From: Bacillota bacterium
GTDB lineage: Bacteria > Bacillota > UBA4882 > UBA8346
Direction: 5' to 3'
NCBI GenBank assembly: GCA_003501335.1
Contig: DNPQ01000260.1
Coordinates: forward strand, 1 to 7,011
Length of the DNA stretch: 7,011 bases
Below, piece by piece: positions 1 through 5,487 of this stretch. The translations under genes were made by a program, and so were the position numbers. Below the pieces are notes generated by a model. The model was not told the DNA's origin and made no database searches. It was given only the letters and a program-made list of their open reading frames with translations. Positions within the stretch are counted from its first letter, which is position 1, and each line of letters starts with the position of its first letter.

Positions 1-1
1 A

Positions 2-988
2 GTTTTGAAAGTCGGAATGGTGACCAATTCCGGAACGATTGACGACAAATCTTTCAATCAGGGCACCTGGGAAGGAATCCAGCGGGCCGAAAAGCAATTG
101 AAAGTGGAAACCAAGTATTTAAAACCGGGAGGAACGACCGAAGCCGATTATATGAAGGAAATCGGCAATCTTTATGATGCGAAGTTCCGATTGATTATTT
201 GCCCGGGATTTCCTTTTGAAACGGCGATTTTTCAAGCTCAAGCCAAATATCCGGATGCTCGGTTTGTGTTGATTGACGGTATGCCCCATGAAGGGGACTC
301 CAAACCCGTCGTGCGCAAGAATACGGTGTCGATTTTGTTTGCCGAACATGAAGCAGGCTTTTTGGCGGGGGTCGCCACTGCCTTGCAAATCAAGGAAGGG
401 GCGGCTGGTTTTATCGGGGGGATGGCTATTCCTTCGGTCCAGAGGTATAACTGGGGTTTTCAGCAGGGGCTAAAATTTGCCAATGAAAAATTAGGCACCC
501 AGGTGGTCATCAAACCAGAAAGTGTTATTTATCAGGGATCCTTCGATAATGTTGCTGCCGGTCAGCAGTTGGCGGCACAAATGTTTGATCAAGGAGTGAA
601 AGTCATCTTCAGCGCAGCCGGAAATGTGGGTATCGGCTGCATTAACGAAGCCGAGTCACGGACCAAGTCCGGCAAAAAAGTATGGATTGTCGGCGTTGAC
701 CGCGACCAATACTGGGATGGTATTTATGAAGGCAACCAGTCGGTTGTTTTGACTTCCGCCGTGAAGCGGGTTGATCAAGCCGCTTTTGCCATGGTTCAGG
801 CCATAAAGGAGAATAAATTCCCCGGCGGTGAAGTGTTGACTTTTAACGCCAAGACGAACGGTGTCGGTATTCCCGACAAAAATCCCAATCTTAGCAAGGA
901 AGTCCAGGACAAGGTGGCTGAGGTTTTAGAAAGACTCAAATCCGGAGAAATTCAGGTTTCCAGCCAGCAAGGTAATTTGCTTCCTTAA
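2..988 (+). CDS. BMP/PnrA-family nucleoside-binding protein (copy 1, 5' truncated by window edge)
   Basis: Substrate-binding component of the BMP (basic membrane protein/PnrA/TmpC) family, whose studied members bind purine or other nucleosides outside the membrane for an ABC importer. The opening KVGMVTNSGTIDDKSFNQG is the family's N-terminal signature; DDKSFN and the later GVDRDQ and TSAVKR segments match the nucleoside pocket of PnrA-like proteins. The first TTG in frame, at base 5, is not a start. The complete paralogue at 2606 aligns without gaps from this point and has 29 more N-terminal residues including a signal peptide, so the true start lies before the window. Identity to that paralogue is about 75% by eye over 327 residues. 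G+C is visibly higher than in the paralogue. No ATPase or permease gene is visible beside it. The stop codon overlaps the stop of the convergent minus-strand ORF. Family assignment is firm; the exact ligand is inferred. Confidence 0.93.
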   Translation, partial: VLKVGMVTNSGTIDDKSFNQGTWEGIQRAEKQLKVETKYLKPGGTTEADYMKEIGNLYDAKFRLIICPGFPFETAIFQAQAKYPDARFVLIDGMPHEGDSKPVVRKNTVSILFAEHEAGFLAGVATALQIKEGAAGFIGGMAIPSVQRYNWGFQQGLKFANEKLGTQVVIKPESVIYQGSFDNVAAGQQLAAQMFDQGVKVIFSAAGNVGIGCINEAESRTKSGKKVWIVGVDRDQYWDGIYEGNQSVVLTSAVKRVDQAAFAMVQAIKENKFPGGEVLTFNAKTNGVGIPDKNPNLSKEVQDKVAEVLERLKSGEIQVSSQQGNLLP

Positions 989-1302
989 GCGGGAGAAAGG
1001 TAGGTCCATAAGAAGGGTTTTGAAAAGATTAATGTGGCTTTTGGACTTTTAACAGTGATTTCCGGAACGACGGAAACGTCTTTGGAAATGAAATCAGAAA
1101 TTACTGAAATAATAACAACGGTTTCCGGAAGAGAATCAGAGACCTTGAAAAGAGGGGAAATGGTTTCTGAAATCCCATCGGAAACCACTGAAATGACAGA
1201 AATGATTTCTGGAATGGAATCAGTGATGGTAGGAATGACGGAGACGATTTCTGGAATGAATTCAGCGATGTCCGGAATGATAGGAATAGAAGACGGGTTC
1301 AA
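985..1302 (-). CDS. Possible 105-residue heptad-repeat protein downstream of the Spo0E-like gene
   Basis: I recognise no family. The predicted protein consists almost wholly of seven-residue units rich in Ile, Val, Ser, Pro and Glu, pairing into 14-residue repeats such as IPEIVSVIPTITDS and IPEIISVISVVSDG (residues 16-85), followed by a short basic/aromatic tail (KSPKATLIFSKPFLWTYLSPA, about 84-105). No signal peptide or clear membrane helix is seen; the prolines argue against a simple coiled coil. The only possible start near the front is TTG at 1302, which overlaps the TGA stop of the Spo0E-like gene (TTGA), so expression would rely on translational coupling; I see no strong ribosome binding site. 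It ends exactly inside the stop codon of the convergent BMP gene. Against coding: the opposite strand is also open across the repeats, and the two frames share wobble positions, so synonymous variation cannot decide between them. A decayed or noncoding repeat remains possible. Confidence 0.4.
   Translation of the reverse strand: MNPSSIPIIPDIAEFIPEIVSVIPTITDSIPEIISVISVVSDGISETISPLFKVSDSLPETVVIISVISDFISKDVSVVPEITVKSPKATLIFSKPFLWTYLSPA
1048..1257 (-). repeat. Five imperfect 42-bp tandem units (14-codon double heptads)
   Basis: Read on the minus strand, five 42-bp units follow each other without gaps, encoding IPEIVSVIPTITDS, IPEIISVISVVSDG, ISETISPLFKVSDS, LPETVVIISVISDF and ISKDVSVVPEITVK. Each unit divides into two 21-bp halves starting with Ile, Leu or Val. 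A partial unit precedes them (about 1258-1299). The copies have diverged: GAA at the third codon is kept in four of the five, and Ile, Ser and Pro codons vary in the third base. This is not a CRISPR array, since there are no constant repeats with unique spacers. Confidence 0.75.
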
Positions 1303-1460
1303 TTATAGAGCCGCTGATACCCGTTGAGCAATTGATCTAATTCAATATTGGCGTTTGGAACAGCCTCATCCGTATATCCCCGCTTATTCCATGAGTTTTG
1401 CATCTTCATCCGGAACATTTCGATCCGGTATTCCAAGTTATGTATTGAAGTGGTAGCCAT
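1299..1460 (-). CDS. Spo0E-like aspartyl-phosphate phosphatase, 53 residues
   Basis: Small protein of the Spo0E type, a family that removes phosphate from the response regulator Spo0A and so delays sporulation. The pattern fits the family over most of its length: a first helix LEYRIEMFRMKMQNSW (residues 9-24), a short turn with KRGYTDEAV, then a second helix NIELDQLLNGYQRLY (38-52). The family signature SQELD appears here as NIELD: Asp42 and Leu41 are kept, while the serine is Asn38. Length is typical, as these proteins are usually 50-90 residues. ATG at 1460 is preceded by AGAGGA at 1469-1474 with 8 bases between, a credible ribosome binding site. Its TGA overlaps a possible TTG start of the repeat ORF. 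It is divergent from the Crp/Fnr gene. The family call rests on motif recognition only; whether Spo0A is the real partner is inference. Confidence 0.75.
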   Translation of the reverse strand: MATTSIHNLEYRIEMFRMKMQNSWNKRGYTDEAVPNANIELDQLLNGYQRLYN

Positions 1461-1817
1461 TTGAATATTCCTCTTGCCGCAGAAATATTTATTTTTAACA
1501 ATATTTACAGAATTTCAAAATATTTCAAGGGCATATGTCTCGTTAATACCCAAATAAAGGTTATGCCAACCGATATAGGAGAAACGATATAATTTATAGT
1601 AAATTATTCCATTATTGAATGAATATTTATAAATTTGTCTAATACTACCATAATTGTAATCACATTAAAATCAAAAAACTATTTTCAAACAAAAATAAAT
1701 ACCAACCGGGGCTATTCTTGTAAATTTTTGGTTTCGGTTGGGGTACGGGTTAAATTTTGGTGGCTGCAAAGGAAAACTTCACGAATGGGAGTATGAAAAA
1801 ACATAACGGAGCTGGGG
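1461..1817. other. A+T-rich divergent intergenic region
   Basis: This 357-bp region separates the minus-strand Spo0E-like gene from the plus-strand Crp/Fnr gene and should hold both promoters. Four AATATT palindromes lie at 1464, 1484, 1500 and 1519, in the leader of the Spo0E-like gene. A TATAAT occurs at 1588-1593 without a matching -35 box. A weak plus-strand promoter-like pair is TTGGTT (1728-1733), 17 bases, TAAATT (1751-1756). The inverted repeat CCAACCG/CGGTTGG (1702-1708 and 1735-1741, 26-base loop) surrounds this area and could be an operator or leader stem. I see no gene, riboswitch or tRNA here. Confidence 0.5.
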
Positions 1818-2510
1818 ATGGAACTGAATCTATTGAAAAAGATTATCGATGCCAACCCTGAATTGTACCCGATATTTAGAGGATGCCCTTATGAGATTTT
1901 GAGTCATTGGGAAATTAATGAATACCAGGCGGGTACGGTTATTTGTCGTCAAGGGGAAATCATTGAACGAATGTATATCATTATCAACGGATACGCTGAT
2001 ATTTATTATTTGGCAGAAAACGGCAAGAAATATTCTTTAATTACTTTAAAAAATGGTGATGTAATTGGAGAAATTGAGATTCTGGATAAACGGCCATATA
2101 GTGCAAATATGGAAGCATACTCAGATCTAAAAACAGTAGAGATCTCCAGAGATTATTTTCTTCAGTGGATGGAAATGGATCGAAATATAAATTTAAGCAT
2201 CACTCGGATTCTTTCAAGTAGATTTTACCATCTTGTATTGAAGGCAGGAAAAGATACGCTTTACACCCTTAAATATCGATTGTGCGCTTATTTAATATCA
2301 CGCGGCAAACAAATATCGAAAGAAAATGTGAATGTAGAGATTAAGCTTAAGAAGGAAAAGTTGAGTGAAGAATTTGGAGTGACTTCACGAAGTGTTAGCC
2401 GTATTTTATGTGGATTACAAAATAAAAATATTATTGAATTAAGAGTGGATTCCATTTTAATAAAAGATTTTAAAAAATTAGCTAAAGAGGAAGAATGCTA
2501 TGATTTATGA
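1818..2510 (+). CDS. Crp/Fnr-family transcriptional regulator
   Basis: A 230-residue DNA-binding regulator with the two-domain Crp plan. Residues about 20-125 form a cyclic-nucleotide-binding-type beta barrel: GTVICRQGE (39-47), MYIIINGYADIY (52-63) and GDVIGEIEILDKRPYSA (80-96). A linking helix follows, then a winged helix-turn-helix at about 150-215 with KLSEEFGVTSRSVSRIL (181-197) as the HTH core. Length is normal for the family. In the phosphate-binding loop, the residue matching the cAMP-contacting arginine of E. coli CRP (ER-S-A) appears to be Tyr95, so cAMP is probably not the effector. There is no Fnr-like N-terminal cysteine cluster. ATG 1818 has GGAG at 1808-1811, six bases upstream. 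Lying between two BMP paralogues and near a nucleoside hydrolase, it may regulate nucleoside uptake; that is inference from position. The gene is markedly A+T-rich. Confidence 0.93.
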   Translation: MELNLLKKIIDANPELYPIFRGCPYEILSHWEINEYQAGTVICRQGEIIERMYIIINGYADIYYLAENGKKYSLITLKNGDVIGEIEILDKRPYSANMEAYSDLKTVEISRDYFLQWMEMDRNINLSITRILSSRFYHLVLKAGKDTLYTLKYRLCAYLISRGKQISKENVNVEIKLKKEKLSEEFGVTSRSVSRILCGLQNKNIIELRVDSILIKDFKKLAKEEECYDL

Positions 2511-2559
2511 TATATAAGTATTGTAAAATTGATTCTATCGGTTTTTTAAAAATAAATCC

Positions 2560-2575
2560 TTAAATTTATGTTTAA
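2560..2575. promoter_or_regulatory. Candidate Crp/Fnr-type operator TTAAA-N6-TTTAA
   Basis: A perfect 5-6-5 inverted repeat (TTAAA, six bases, TTTAA) lies 31-46 bases before the start of the second BMP gene and just after the Crp/Fnr gene. The half-site spacing is that of CRP-type sites (TGTGA-N6-TCACA), though the half-site sequence differs. In such A+T-rich DNA it could occur by chance, and I saw no second copy elsewhere in the window. Confidence 0.2.
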
Positions 2576-2605
2576 AATCCAAATTCAAAAAAGGTGGTGT
2601 AAAAA

Positions 2606-3676
2606 ATGTCCAATCGTGGTTTAAATTTGGGAGCGATTTTTACAATTTTATTTATGGTAATGGCGGTTTGTAGTGCGAATGGGGTGGCGGTTTTTAAGGT
2701 AGGAATGGTCACCGACTCGGGCACAATCGACGACAAATCGTTTAACCAAGGAACTTGGGAAGGAATCCAAAGAGCCGGGAAAACATTCAAAATAGAAACA
2801 AGATTTTTAAAACCGGAAGGGACTACGGAGGCTGATTACGTCAAAGAAATTGGCAATCTTTATGATGGAGGTTACAGACTGATTATCTGTCCGGGATTCA
2901 AGTTCGAAACAGCTGTTTTCCATGCACAACAAAAATATCTGGACGCAAAATTCGTTCTTATTGACGGTCAACCTCATTCGGGAGATTTCAAGCCGGTAAT
3001 AGGAAAGAATACGGTATCCATATTCTTTGCGGAGCAAGAATCTAGTTTTTTGGCAGGAGTGGCTGCAGCCTTAAAAATAAAAGACGGAAAAGCCGGTATC
3101 CTTTGTGGTATGAAAATTCCTCCGGTTCAAAGATTTAATTGGGGTTTTCAACAAGGTATCAAGTATGCGAATGAACATTTTAAAACAAATATTAAGATTA
3201 AGCCTGAAAATGTTATATATCAAGGTTCTTTCAATGATGTTGCCGCAGGCCAACAATTAGCAGCTATGATGTTCGATAATGGTGTTAAAGTCATCTTTAA
3301 TGCTGCTGCAGGTACCGGCATTGGCGCCATCAACGAAGCGGAAAAACGCGTGAAAGCCGGCAAAACAGTCTGGATAATCGGTGTTGATCGCGATCAATAT
3401 ACGGATGGTATTTATGAAGGCAACCAATCCATTATTTTGACTTCCGCTGTGAAACGGGTTGATCAAGCTGCGTTTGCCATGATCAAGGCGTTAAAGGAGG
3501 AGAAATTTCCGGGCGGTGAGATTTTAACCTTTAATGCCAAGTCAAATGGTGTCGGTATTCCTGAGAGAAATCCAAATCTAAGTAAGGAAATCCAAGAAAA
3601 GGTAGCCAAGGTTTTAGAAAAACTAAAATCCGGTGAAATTGTAGTTTTCAATCAGCAAGGAGATTTAATTCAATAA
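2606..3676 (+). CDS. BMP/PnrA-family nucleoside-binding protein (copy 2, complete)
   Basis: A complete 356-residue member of the BMP/PnrA family, expected to bind nucleosides outside the membrane and pass them to an ABC importer. Residues 1-28 look like a Sec signal peptide: Asn-Arg near the start, then a hydrophobic core GAIFTILFMVMAV. Cys22 is preceded by Met-Ala-Val, a poor lipobox, so cleavage near Gly-Val-Ala28 is as likely as lipidation. Family signature KVGMVTDSGTIDDKSFNQG spans residues 31-49; GVDRDQ (259-264) and TSAVKR (279-284) carry the Asp and Lys expected to contact the ribose. ATG 2606 follows AAGGTGGT at 2591-2598, seven bases away. The gene trails the Crp/Fnr gene by 95 bp and is closed by a strong terminator, so it is probably transcribed apart from the hydrolase. 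About 75% identical to copy 1 but more A+T-rich: 35% against 48% G+C over one aligned 60-base stretch. Confidence 0.95.
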   Translation: MSNRGLNLGAIFTILFMVMAVCSANGVAVFKVGMVTDSGTIDDKSFNQGTWEGIQRAGKTFKIETRFLKPEGTTEADYVKEIGNLYDGGYRLIICPGFKFETAVFHAQQKYLDAKFVLIDGQPHSGDFKPVIGKNTVSIFFAEQESSFLAGVAAALKIKDGKAGILCGMKIPPVQRFNWGFQQGIKYANEHFKTNIKIKPENVIYQGSFNDVAAGQQLAAMMFDNGVKVIFNAAAGTGIGAINEAEKRVKAGKTVWIIGVDRDQYTDGIYEGNQSIILTSAVKRVDQAAFAMIKALKEEKFPGGEILTFNAKSNGVGIPERNPNLSKEIQEKVAKVLEKLKSGEIVVFNQQGDLIQ

Positions 3677-3711
3677 ATTGCCAGCGTAAAGCGTAATTTG
3701 ATTTGAATATT

Positions 3712-3755
3712 GAGGAAGAGGATGGATTAAAACGATTCTCTTCTTCTTTTATTAT
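3712..3755 (+). terminator. Intrinsic terminator after BMP copy 2
   Basis: GAGGAAGAGGAT (3712-3723) pairs with ATTCTCTTCTTC (3735-3746) as a 12-bp stem with two G-U pairs and an 11-base loop. It is followed at once by TTTTATTAT (3747-3755). It lies 35 bases past the BMP stop codon and separates that gene from the nucleoside hydrolase. Confidence 0.82.
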
Positions 3756-3826
3756 GAAAACAAAATGCATCAATTTCCTATATTTCCATTAACAGGAATT
3801 TATTTTTGATTTTCAGAACATTACGG

Positions 3827-3835
3827 AAAAGGGGA
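3827..3835 (+). promoter_or_regulatory. Ribosome binding site fixing the hydrolase start at 3842
   Basis: AAAAGGGGA ends six bases before ATG 3842. It would lie inside the coding region if the upstream in-frame TTG at 3806 were used, so it favours 3842. The 12 extra residues from TTG (basic, MIFRTLRKRGRR) do not resemble the start of known nucleoside hydrolases. Confidence 0.7.
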
Positions 3836-3841
3836 AGAAGA

Positions 3842-4795
3842 ATGGACAGAATTACAAATAAATTGCCGATCATACTTGATAGCGATCCTGGTTGTGATGA
3901 TGCTGTGGCAATTATGCTAGCCGCCAAACATCCGCTATTTAACTTACAGGTAATAACGGTTACCGCGGGAAATCATATTCTTGAAAAAACTACCCAAAAT
4001 GCCCTTAAAGTTTGTTCTTATTTAGGAATTGACAATGTGCCGGTAGCAGCGGGTATGTCCGGGCCAATCATCCGGAGACAAGTTATTGCGGATCATATTC
4101 ATGGAGAAAACGGGCTTGGGAATATAGATTTCGACGAAATACGGATCCGGCTTGATCATAGACATGCAGTTACTTTGATCATAGAAATCTTGTTAGAGTC
4201 AAATGGCGATATCACTTTTGTGGCAACGGGACCATTATCCAACCTGGCTATGGCGATGAGATTAGAGCCCAAAATCATCCCGAAAATTAAACAAATTGTT
4301 TTAATCGGCGGCTCATACCAACTGGGTAATATTACCCCAGCCGCTGAATTTAATATGTATGCCGATCCTGAAGCAGCTCATATCATTTTTACTTGTGGTA
4401 GACCGATTGTGATGATCGGGTTAAGCATTACCGAAAAGGTGTTATTCAAAAAAGAAGTGGCAGCCAGAATTGGATCCATTGATAATAAGGCGGCAACACT
4501 GTTTACAAAAGTCATGGATTTTTATACAAAGTCAAATAAACGAATATTCGGCCATGAAGTTTCGCCGTTATATGATCCGGCTGCGATCGTGTATCTTATT
4601 AATCCGTCTATATTTACGACGAAACTTATGCATGTGGAGATCGAACTAAAAAGCGAACAATCCTATGGCAGAACGAACTGCGATTTCTATGGATTGCTCA
4701 ATAAACCTGCCAATGCCGAAGTGGTCACTGATCTTGATTCTGAACGGTTTTGGGAAATTATTGATAAAACAATCAGGCTTTATGGCCGAACCTAA
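3842..4795 (+). CDS. Inosine-uridine-type nucleoside hydrolase (IUNH family)
   Basis: Predicted cytoplasmic N-ribohydrolase that splits ribonucleosides into free base and ribose in nucleoside salvage. The 317-residue length from ATG 3842 matches the family. The calcium- and ribose-binding motif DSDPGCDDA occupies residues 13-21 (Asp13, Asp15, Asp19, Asp20). Other family landmarks follow: HGENGLG (87-93), VATGPLSNLA (127-136), VLIGGS (153-158) and EFNMYADPEAA (169-179, with Asn171). Near the C-terminus, PLYDPAA (242-248) retains the metal-binding Asp245, but Tyr244 stands where the Crithidia enzyme has its leaving-group-protonating histidine (HDP). Base preference therefore cannot be read from the sequence and may differ from classical IU enzymes. 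It sits downstream of BMP copy 2 but behind a terminator, so it needs its own promoter in 3756-3826; I could not identify one clearly. Functional link to the BMP proteins is inferred from shared substrates. Confidence 0.93.
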   Translation: MDRITNKLPIILDSDPGCDDAVAIMLAAKHPLFNLQVITVTAGNHILEKTTQNALKVCSYLGIDNVPVAAGMSGPIIRRQVIADHIHGENGLGNIDFDEIRIRLDHRHAVTLIIEILLESNGDITFVATGPLSNLAMAMRLEPKIIPKIKQIVLIGGSYQLGNITPAAEFNMYADPEAAHIIFTCGRPIVMIGLSITEKVLFKKEVAARIGSIDNKAATLFTKVMDFYTKSNKRIFGHEVSPLYDPAAIVYLINPSIFTTKLMHVEIELKSEQSYGRTNCDFYGLLNKPANAEVVTDLDSERFWEIIDKTIRLYGRT

Positions 4796-4978
4796 TTTGG
4801 AGAATTGCCTTTCATATTTATTAGCAAGTATGGAAAATCATGAAGGATTACTCTATGGCTTATCGAATGATTTTTTAAAGATTGGATATTCACGTGTCAC
4901 TTTTCCTATATTCTTATCTATTGCAATACTGTAAGTGGAGTTCTATTGGACTTGTCAGCCTTGAAAGGAGAGGTCATT
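4796..4978 (+). other. Gap between nucleoside hydrolase and PPC gene
   Basis: This 183-bp gap holds no convincing gene. A frame from ATG 4782 runs to 4934 (50 codons) and overlaps the hydrolase end by 14 bases, but it lacks a proper ribosome binding site and recognisable motifs. AAAATCAT (4834-4841) can pair with ATGATTTT (4867-4874), followed by two more T; the stem is A+T-only bar one pair, with a 25-base loop, so it is a poor terminator. The hydrolase and PPC genes may therefore be cotranscribed. Confidence 0.35.
4964..4973 (+). promoter_or_regulatory. Strong ribosome binding site fixing the PPC start at 4979
   Basis: AAAGGAGAGG ends five bases before ATG 4979. It decides against the in-frame TTG at 4946, which would place this site inside the gene and adds 11 residues (to MDLSALKGEVI) not typical of the family. 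Confidence 0.8.
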
Positions 4979-5398
4979 ATGGACTTTAAGCGGTTTGGTT
5001 CTAAAATTGTGATGAGACTCGACAAAGGCGAAGAAATCGTCAAGACTGTTAAAGAATTTTGTGGTAAGAACGGGATTAAACTGGCGTCGGTATCTGCAAT
5101 TGGAGCTGTCAATAAAGTCGATGTTGGAATATTCATCCAAGATACCAAAGAATACCACAGCAAAGAATTTACCGGCAGTATGGAAATCGTTAGCCTGCTG
5201 GGGAACATATCGCAAAAGCAGGGTGAAGTATATGCCCATTTTCATATCAATCTAATTGATACTTTCTATGGCGCTTTTGGGGGACATTTAAATGAAGCTT
5301 GGGTGGGAGCAACCTGCGAGTTGGTTTTCGATGTCATCGAAGGCGAAGTCGAGCGGAAATTTAATGAAGCTGTGGGATTGAATCTCTTCAAGTTTTAA
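4979..5398 (+). CDS. PPC/DUF296-domain protein
   Basis: A 139-residue single-domain protein of the PPC (plant and prokaryote conserved, DUF296) family. In plants this domain is attached to AT-hooks in DNA-binding proteins. The free-standing bacterial and archaeal members form trimers and have no settled function. The whole length is one PPC domain: an opening FGSKIVMRLDKGEEIV (6-21), SVSAIGAVNKVDVGIF (37-52), MEIVSLLGNIS (68-78), then YAHFHINLID (85-94) and the hallmark GGHL (101-104). His87, His89 and His103 form the expected metal-binding triad. There is no AT-hook and no signal peptide, so it should be cytoplasmic. It follows the nucleoside hydrolase on the same strand after 183 bp, which hints at, but does not prove, a role with nucleosides or their products. 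Family is clear; biochemical role is unknown. Confidence 0.92.
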   Translation: MDFKRFGSKIVMRLDKGEEIVKTVKEFCGKNGIKLASVSAIGAVNKVDVGIFIQDTKEYHSKEFTGSMEIVSLLGNISQKQGEVYAHFHINLIDTFYGAFGGHLNEAWVGATCELVFDVIEGEVERKFNEAVGLNLFKF

Positions 5399-5487
5399 TC
5401 GCAGGAGATGGAAATGAGAAAGAGAATGGAAACAAGAATTTACGGATAGTTCATGTAGGTATTTTAGCTAATCAAAAGGTTGCCGGT

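Noticed and set aside
1048..1257. Tandem repeats as a CRISPR array
   Set aside because: Units are contiguous, imperfect and codon-phased; there are no unique spacers and no cas genes.
1034..1327. Plus-strand 97-codon frame across the repeat tract
   Set aside because: It starts with GTG without a properly spaced ribosome binding site, and a stop-free 21-bp repeat opens both strands automatically. The minus strand has the better context through the Spo0E-like gene.
1588..1593. Perfect TATAAT as a promoter of the Crp/Fnr gene
   Set aside because: No -35-like hexamer lies 16-18 bases upstream, and it is 225 bases from the start codon in A+T-rich DNA.
1461..1817. Riboswitch or other structured RNA leader
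   Set aside because: I looked for purine, SAM, TPP and T-box hallmarks and saw none; only a 7-bp inverted repeat with a long loop is present.
2511..2605. Terminator between the Crp/Fnr gene and BMP copy 2
   Set aside because: There is a T-run followed by an A-run (TTTTTAAAAA at 2543-2552) but no G+C stem before it, so readthrough into BMP copy 2 is possible.
2572..3651. Several minus-strand frames inside BMP copy 2 and similar shadows in BMP copy 1, the PPC gene and the amylase gene
   Set aside because: They lie antisense to, or in other frames of, well-supported genes and show no family motifs of their own.
4782..4934. Possible 50-codon gene overlapping the hydrolase end
   Set aside because: No ribosome binding site, no recognisable motif, and an unremarkable C-terminal hydrophobic stretch. 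More likely a chance frame.
5414..5449. Short frame MRKRMETRIYG after AGGAG
   Set aside because: Only 11 codons. The ribosome binding site is fair, but nothing else supports a gene; it may be chance or a remnant.
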